Positions 6,491 through 9,412 of a DNA stretch of 9,412 nt are shown here, in pieces. Source of the stretch: Polaromonas sp. Its GTDB lineage: Bacteria > Pseudomonadota > Gammaproteobacteria > Burkholderiales > Burkholderiaceae_C. The stretch lies in contig JACMQR010000300.1 of NCBI GenBank assembly GCA_014376885.1, positions 1 to 9,412 on the forward strand. Direction: 5' to 3'. The notes below the pieces were generated by a model. The model saw nothing but the letters and a program-made list of their open reading frames with translations. It did not search any database and had not been told where the DNA came from. Each line of letters starts with the position of its first letter. Position 1 is the first letter of the stretch. A program made the position numbers and the translations under genes.

Positions 6491-7090
6491 ATGAACCCAA
6501 CGCCCTCCCTTGCCAAGCTGCTGGTGTTTGCCGGCAGCACCCGCCTTAACTCCTTGAACCGCCAGCTGGCCGGCGCGGCAGCCGGCCTGGCGCGCGCCAG
6601 CGGGGCCGAGGTCACGCTGCTCGAGCTGGCCGACCTTGACATCCCGATGTACAACGCCGACCTGGAAGCGCGCGGCACACCGGCCGATGTGATGAAGCTC
6701 AAAGCCCTTCTGCACAGCCACCCGGCCTGGATCATCTGCTCGCCCGAGTACAACGGCAGCTACACCGCGCTGCTTAAAAACACCCTCGACGGGGCGCCAA
6801 GCCCGGTCAGGCGCGACCCGGACTGGCAAGACGGCTTGAAGTCCTTCACCGGCAAGGTGGTGGGCGTGCTCAGCGCCTCGCCCGGCGCGCTCGGCGGCCT
6901 GCGCTCGCAGAGCCACCTGGTGCCGCTGCTGCTGAACTCGCAGTGCTGGGTGGCGCCAGCCTCGTTTGCGCTGGGCAATGCCGGCTCCGCCTTCGACGGG
7001 CAGGGCGGTCTGGCAAGCGGCAGCCAGCGCCAAAAAGTGCAGGCGGTGATTGACCAGGTGCTGTTTGCGGCGCGCTGCCTGGCCGGCTGA
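6491..7090 (+). CDS. NAD(P)H-dependent FMN reductase-like flavoprotein
   Basis: Flavodoxin-like oxidoreductase of the NADPH-dependent FMN reductase family (SsuE/ChrR/azoreductase-like), cytosolic, reducing FMN, quinones or other acceptors with NAD(P)H. The 199 residues suit the family. GSTRLNSLNRQLA (15-27) is the FMN phosphate-binding loop, SPEYNGSYTALLKNTLD (84-100) the second flavin/dimer motif, and SASPGALGGLRSQSHL (128-143) the third conserved block. No signal peptide. The physiological acceptor cannot be told from sequence. It is transcribed away from the toxin-antitoxin operon with 94 nt between the starts, and is followed by a terminator-like hairpin, so it is probably a single-gene unit. 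No strong Shine-Dalgarno precedes the ATG. Confidence 0.9.
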   Translation: MNPTPSLAKLLVFAGSTRLNSLNRQLAGAAAGLARASGAEVTLLELADLDIPMYNADLEARGTPADVMKLKALLHSHPAWIICSPEYNGSYTALLKNTLDGAPSPVRRDPDWQDGLKSFTGKVVGVLSASPGALGGLRSQSHLVPLLLNSQCWVAPASFALGNAGSAFDGQGGLASGSQRQKVQAVIDQVLFAARCLAG

Positions 7091-7309
7091 CCAGCAGCGC
7101 TGGGCGCTTGCTTTTTGATAGCAGCTTACGCCCAAGGGTATTGCACAATAGCCGCTTTCCCCATGAAATTTTGCAACCCGAGCCGCACCTGGCCGGTTTT
7201 CTCCGTCCGTTCCTTGCCCTGCCACGCCAGCAGCGATGTCAGCCGGGCGTAGCCAAACCGGTTCACACTTCAGGCGGCTCTTTCTTTTCAAAAAACCCAG
7301 GAGATACCC
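7091..7309 (+). promoter_or_regulatory. bktB upstream region with a possible weak promoter
   Basis: A 219-nt gap before bktB. After the terminator-like hairpin comes a fragment related to the dispersed repeat. TTGCAC (7141-7146), 17 nt and TGAAAT (7164-7169) could be a sigma-70 promoter, with only moderate matches. An AGGAGA ribosome binding site (7299-7304) lies 5 nt before the bktB ATG. No open frame or RNA gene is recognisable in the gap. Confidence 0.3.
7093..7116 (+). terminator. Terminator-like hairpin after the FMN reductase gene
   Basis: Two bases after the stop codon, AGCAGCGC-TGG-GCGCTTGCT forms a stem of 8 pairs with one bulged T and a 3-nt loop, ending in a T-run (7112-7116). This fits a rho-independent terminator. 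A competing stem, CCAGC-AGC-GCTGG (7091-7103), is weaker. The downstream part (7109-7130) resembles the AT-rich repeat near 1482. Confidence 0.5.
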
Positions 7310-8494
7310 ATGACCCGTGATGTTGTTGTTGTCAGCGGTGTGCGCACCGCCATTGGAACCTTCGGCGGCAGCCTGAAGGACACGCCGCCCACCGAGCTGG
7401 CCGCGCTGGTGGTTCGCGAATCGCTGGCGCGCGCCGGCGTCGACGGCAAGGACGTCGGCCATGTGGTGTTCGGCCATGTCGTCAACACCGAGCCCAAGGA
7501 CATGTACCTGTCGCGTGTGGCGGCCATTCACGGCGGCTGCGGCGAAGGTACGCCGGCCTTCAATGTCAACCGGCTGTGCGGCTCGGGCCTGCAGGCGATC
7601 ATCTCGGCCAGCCAGTCGATCCTGCTGGGCGATGCCGACATCGCCATTGGCGGCGGCGCCGAGAACATGAGCCGCGGCCCCTATGCCAGCCTGGCCACCC
7701 GCTTTGGCGCGCGCATGGGCGACAGCAAGTTGATCGACATGGTCGTCGGCGCGCTGCACGACCCGTTCCAGGCCATCCACATGGGCGTGACCGCCGAGAA
7801 CATTGCCGCCAAATGGGGCATCAGCCGCGAGGAGCAGGACGCGCTGGCGGTGCAAAGCCACAACCGCGCCCAAAAAGCCATCGAGGCGGGCTACTTCAAG
7901 GCGCAGATCGTCCCGGTCATGCTCAAAAGCCGCAAGGGCGAGACCGCCTACGACACGGACGAGCATTTCCGCCCGAACTGCACGCTGGCCGACATGGCCA
8001 AGCTCAAGCCGGTGTTCCTCAAGGAAAACGGCACCGTGACCGCCGGCAACGCCTCGGGCATCAACGACGCGGCGGCCGCCGTGGTCTTGATGGAAGCCGG
8101 CGCGGCCCAGGCGCGCGGCTTGAAACCCATGGCCCGGCTGGTAGCCTATGCGCACGCCGGCGTCGATCCCAAGTTCATGGGCATCGGCCCGGTGCCGGCC
8201 ACCCAGCTGGCGCTGAAAAAAGCCGGCCTGACGGTGGGTGACCTGGATGTGATCGAGGCCAACGAAGCCTTTGCCGCCCAGGCCTGCGCTGTCACGCGTG
8301 ACCTGGGCCTGGACCCGGCCAAGGTCAACCCCAACGGCTCGGGCATCTCGCTGGGCCACCCGATCGGCGCCACCGGCGCCTTGATCACTGTCAAGGCCCT
8401 GCACGAGTTGCAGCGCGTGCAGGGCCGCTATGCGCTGGTGACGATGTGCATCGGCGGCGGCCAGGGCATCGCGGCGATTTTCGAGCGCATGTGA
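7310..8494 (+). CDS. bktB: Beta-ketothiolase BktB (acetyl-CoA C-acyltransferase)
   Basis: Thiolase that condenses or cleaves short-chain beta-ketoacyl-CoA; in Cupriavidus necator BktB accepts propionyl-CoA and supplies C5 units for polyhydroxyalkanoate copolymers, and also works in degradation. The 394 residues and the long near-identity I recall to that enzyme, from VVVVSGVRTAIGTFGGSLKD to LVTMCIGGGQGIAAIFER, support BktB over PhaA. Catalytic residues are in place: nucleophile C90 (NRLCGSG), H350 (GHPIGA) and C380 (CIGGGQG), with NEAF near 317-320. The start has an AGGAGA Shine-Dalgarno 5 nt upstream. No phaC, phaB or fatty-acid oxidation gene is adjacent here, so its pathway cannot be fixed from context. 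Soluble, normally tetrameric. Confidence 0.93.
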   Translation: MTRDVVVVSGVRTAIGTFGGSLKDTPPTELAALVVRESLARAGVDGKDVGHVVFGHVVNTEPKDMYLSRVAAIHGGCGEGTPAFNVNRLCGSGLQAIISASQSILLGDADIAIGGGAENMSRGPYASLATRFGARMGDSKLIDMVVGALHDPFQAIHMGVTAENIAAKWGISREEQDALAVQSHNRAQKAIEAGYFKAQIVPVMLKSRKGETAYDTDEHFRPNCTLADMAKLKPVFLKENGTVTAGNASGINDAAAAVVLMEAGAAQARGLKPMARLVAYAHAGVDPKFMGIGPVPATQLALKKAGLTVGDLDVIEANEAFAAQACAVTRDLGLDPAKVNPNGSGISLGHPIGATGALITVKALHELQRVQGRYALVTMCIGGGQGIAAIFERM

Positions 8495-8503
8495 CCGCTT
8501 GGC

Positions 8504-8610
8504 AGCGCCCAGATCCGGCCCGTCCGGTCCATAGCGCTGGGCCCGGGCCGCCCGGACCGCGCCGGGCGGCAAAAATTGCGCCACATCAACACCGGGGCGG
8601 CCGGGCCGGA
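8504..8610. repeat. Nested GC-rich inverted repeats between bktB and the deacetylase gene
   Basis: The 184-nt gap contains a perfect 9-bp inverted repeat, GCCGCCCGG (8547-8555) and CCGGGCGGC (8562-8570), with a 6-nt loop. An outer perfect 9-bp pair, TCCGGCCCG (8514-8522) and CGGGCCGGA (8602-8610), encloses it. A further pair GCCCAG/CTGGGC (8507-8512, 8537-8542) could compete. The inner stem is followed by AAAAATT rather than a T-run, so for bktB it is an imperfect terminator at best; it may act as an mRNA 3' stabiliser or attenuator. Confidence 0.55.
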
Positions 8611-8665
8611 CTAGACTTGACAGCGTGCATCCGACCAGAGTCGTCAGAGCCACCAGAGCGTTCCC

Positions 8666-8671
8666 AAGGAG
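8666..8671 (+). promoter_or_regulatory. Shine-Dalgarno that fixes the GTG start of the deacetylase gene
   Basis: AAGGAG lies 7 nt before GTG at 8679, an optimal position, and no such signal precedes the first in-frame ATG (8724). A TTGACA hexamer (8617-8622) upstream matches a perfect -35 but has no convincing -10 at 16-18 nt, so the promoter is not assigned. Confidence 0.8.
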
Positions 8672-8678
8672 ACAAATC

Positions 8679-9412
8679 GTGCTGCCCGCCTACATCACCC
8701 ATGCCGACTGCGCCCGCCATGAAATGGGCGCCCACCATCCCGAATGCCCGGAGCGCCTGGGCGCCATCAACGACCTGCTGCTGATCAAGGGCCTGCTCGA
8801 CCACATGCGGCCCTATGACGCGCCGCTGGCCACGCCGGAGCAGCTGGCGCATGCCCATTCCTCGCTGTATGTCAGCGAGCTCATGGCGGCGTCACCGGCC
8901 GAGGGCTACCACAGGGTCGATCCCGACACCGACATGAACCCGTTCACCGTGACCGCTGCCTTGCGCGCCGCCGGTGCGGCCGTGCTGGCCACCGATCTGG
9001 TGCTGGCCGGCCAGGCGCCGAGCGCCTTTTGCTGCGTGCGCCCTCCCGGCCACCATGCCCAGCGCGACGCCGCCATGGGGTTTTGCTTTTTCAACAATGT
9101 CGCTGTCGGCATTCGCCATGCGCTGACCATGCACGGCCTGCAGCGCGTGGCCCTGATCGACTTTGACGTGCACCACGGCAACGGCAGCGAAGACATCTTT
9201 CGCGGCGACGAGCGGGTGCTGATGTGCTCGATCTTCGAGCAGGGCATCTACCCGTTCAGCGGCGACGACGACCAGGGGACGAACATGGTCAACGTCGGCC
9301 TGCCGTCGCGCTCGGGCAGCGATAAATTCCGCGCCGCCGTCAGCACCCGCTGGCTGCCCGCCCTGAAGGCGTTCCAGCCCGAACTGGTCTACATTTCGGC
9401 CGGCTTCGACGG
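8679..9412 (+). CDS. Histone-deacetylase-family zinc amidohydrolase (3' end beyond window)
   Basis: Zinc-dependent deacetylase of the arginase/HDAC fold; bacterial relatives include acetylpolyamine amidohydrolase and acetoin utilisation protein AcuC. Only the first 244 codons are present; the family is usually 300-380 residues. From the GTG start the protein begins LPAYITHADCARHEMGAHHPECPERL, typical of the N-terminus. RPPGHHA carries the tandem catalytic histidines H125/H126. IDFDVHHGNG provides zinc ligands D163 and H165, and the window ends in SAGFDG with the third ligand D244, so the visible active site is complete. DVHHGNG and the H-P-E-C-P-E-R-L block favour class II-like HDAC enzymes. 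Substrate (acetyl-lysine, acetylpolyamine or other) cannot be decided. It lies 184 nt after bktB, across GC-rich hairpins, so co-transcription is uncertain. Confidence 0.92.
   Translation, partial: MLPAYITHADCARHEMGAHHPECPERLGAINDLLLIKGLLDHMRPYDAPLATPEQLAHAHSSLYVSELMAASPAEGYHRVDPDTDMNPFTVTAALRAAGAAVLATDLVLAGQAPSAFCCVRPPGHHAQRDAAMGFCFFNNVAVGIRHALTMHGLQRVALIDFDVHHGNGSEDIFRGDERVLMCSIFEQGIYPFSGDDDQGTNMVNVGLPSRSGSDKFRAAVSTRWLPALKAFQPELVYISAGFD

Noticed and set aside
8617..8645. Perfect TTGACA -35 hexamer before the deacetylase gene as a promoter
   Set aside because: No acceptable -10 hexamer lies 16-18 nt downstream, so a promoter cannot be supported.
6425..8653. Very long minus-strand open frame (742 codons) opposite the flavin reductase gene and bktB
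   Set aside because: It lies antisense to two clear genes, has low-complexity Ala/Gly/Arg/His/Gln composition typical of GC-rich codon shadow, and resembles no protein family.

Overview
The window looks like a stretch of a betaproteobacterial chromosome close to its replication origin, most likely from the Burkholderiales and probably a Comamonadaceae member (Polaromonas, Rhodoferax or Variovorax type). The evidence is high GC coding DNA, the order mnmG-rsmG-lysE-parA-(hydrolase)-parB, a thiolase that reads as BktB of the Cupriavidus/Comamonadaceae type, and an AT-rich GCTATTA/TAATAGC palindrome of a kind I recall as a dispersed repeat in Comamonadaceae. The genus is inference; the gene identities are firm.

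Left two thirds (1-6396), all on the minus strand. Read in the direction of transcription, this run holds a Phd/YefM-type antitoxin, a PIN-domain (VapC-like) toxin, mnmG (tRNA uridine modification), rsmG (16S rRNA m7G527 methyltransferase), a LysE/RhtB exporter, parA, a small RBBP9/YdeN-like serine hydrolase and parB, which runs off the left edge. Junctions are tight: the antitoxin and toxin are 10 nt apart, the toxin stop and mnmG start share one base (TGATG), and mnmG and rsmG overlap at ATGATG. parA and parB are separated by the hydrolase gene and by a 124-nt gap that carries the AT-rich palindrome.

Three parS sites (16-bp palindrome TGTTTCACGTGAAACA, one perfect and two with a single mismatch) lie inside the mnmG and rsmG coding sequences at 4045-4060, 4255-4270 and 3096-3111. 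They are the only CACGTG hexamers I found. ParB should load here, so the window holds the partition proteins (ParA, ParB) together with their centromere. The protein sequence accommodates the sites: mnmG reads two of them as VSRET, and rsmG reads the third in another frame as VFHVEQ.

Right third (6491-9412), all on the plus strand: an NAD(P)H-dependent FMN reductase-like flavoprotein, a terminator-like hairpin, bktB (beta-ketothiolase) with a good ribosome binding site, a GC-rich intergenic region with nested inverted repeats, and the first 244 codons of a zinc-dependent histone-deacetylase-family amidohydrolase that starts at GTG. The divergent gap 6397-6490 carries repeated TTGTACA words and a GTAAAAT/ATTTTAC inverted repeat, probably the autoregulatory operator of the toxin-antitoxin pair.

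The most notable points are the parS cluster embedded in mnmG/rsmG, and the toxin-antitoxin module at the head of the mnmG-rsmG-parAB gene run, where its promoter and translational coupling could influence essential origin-proximal genes. No CRISPR array, IS element, rRNA or tRNA was seen, and no stretch over 300 bases lacks a gene.
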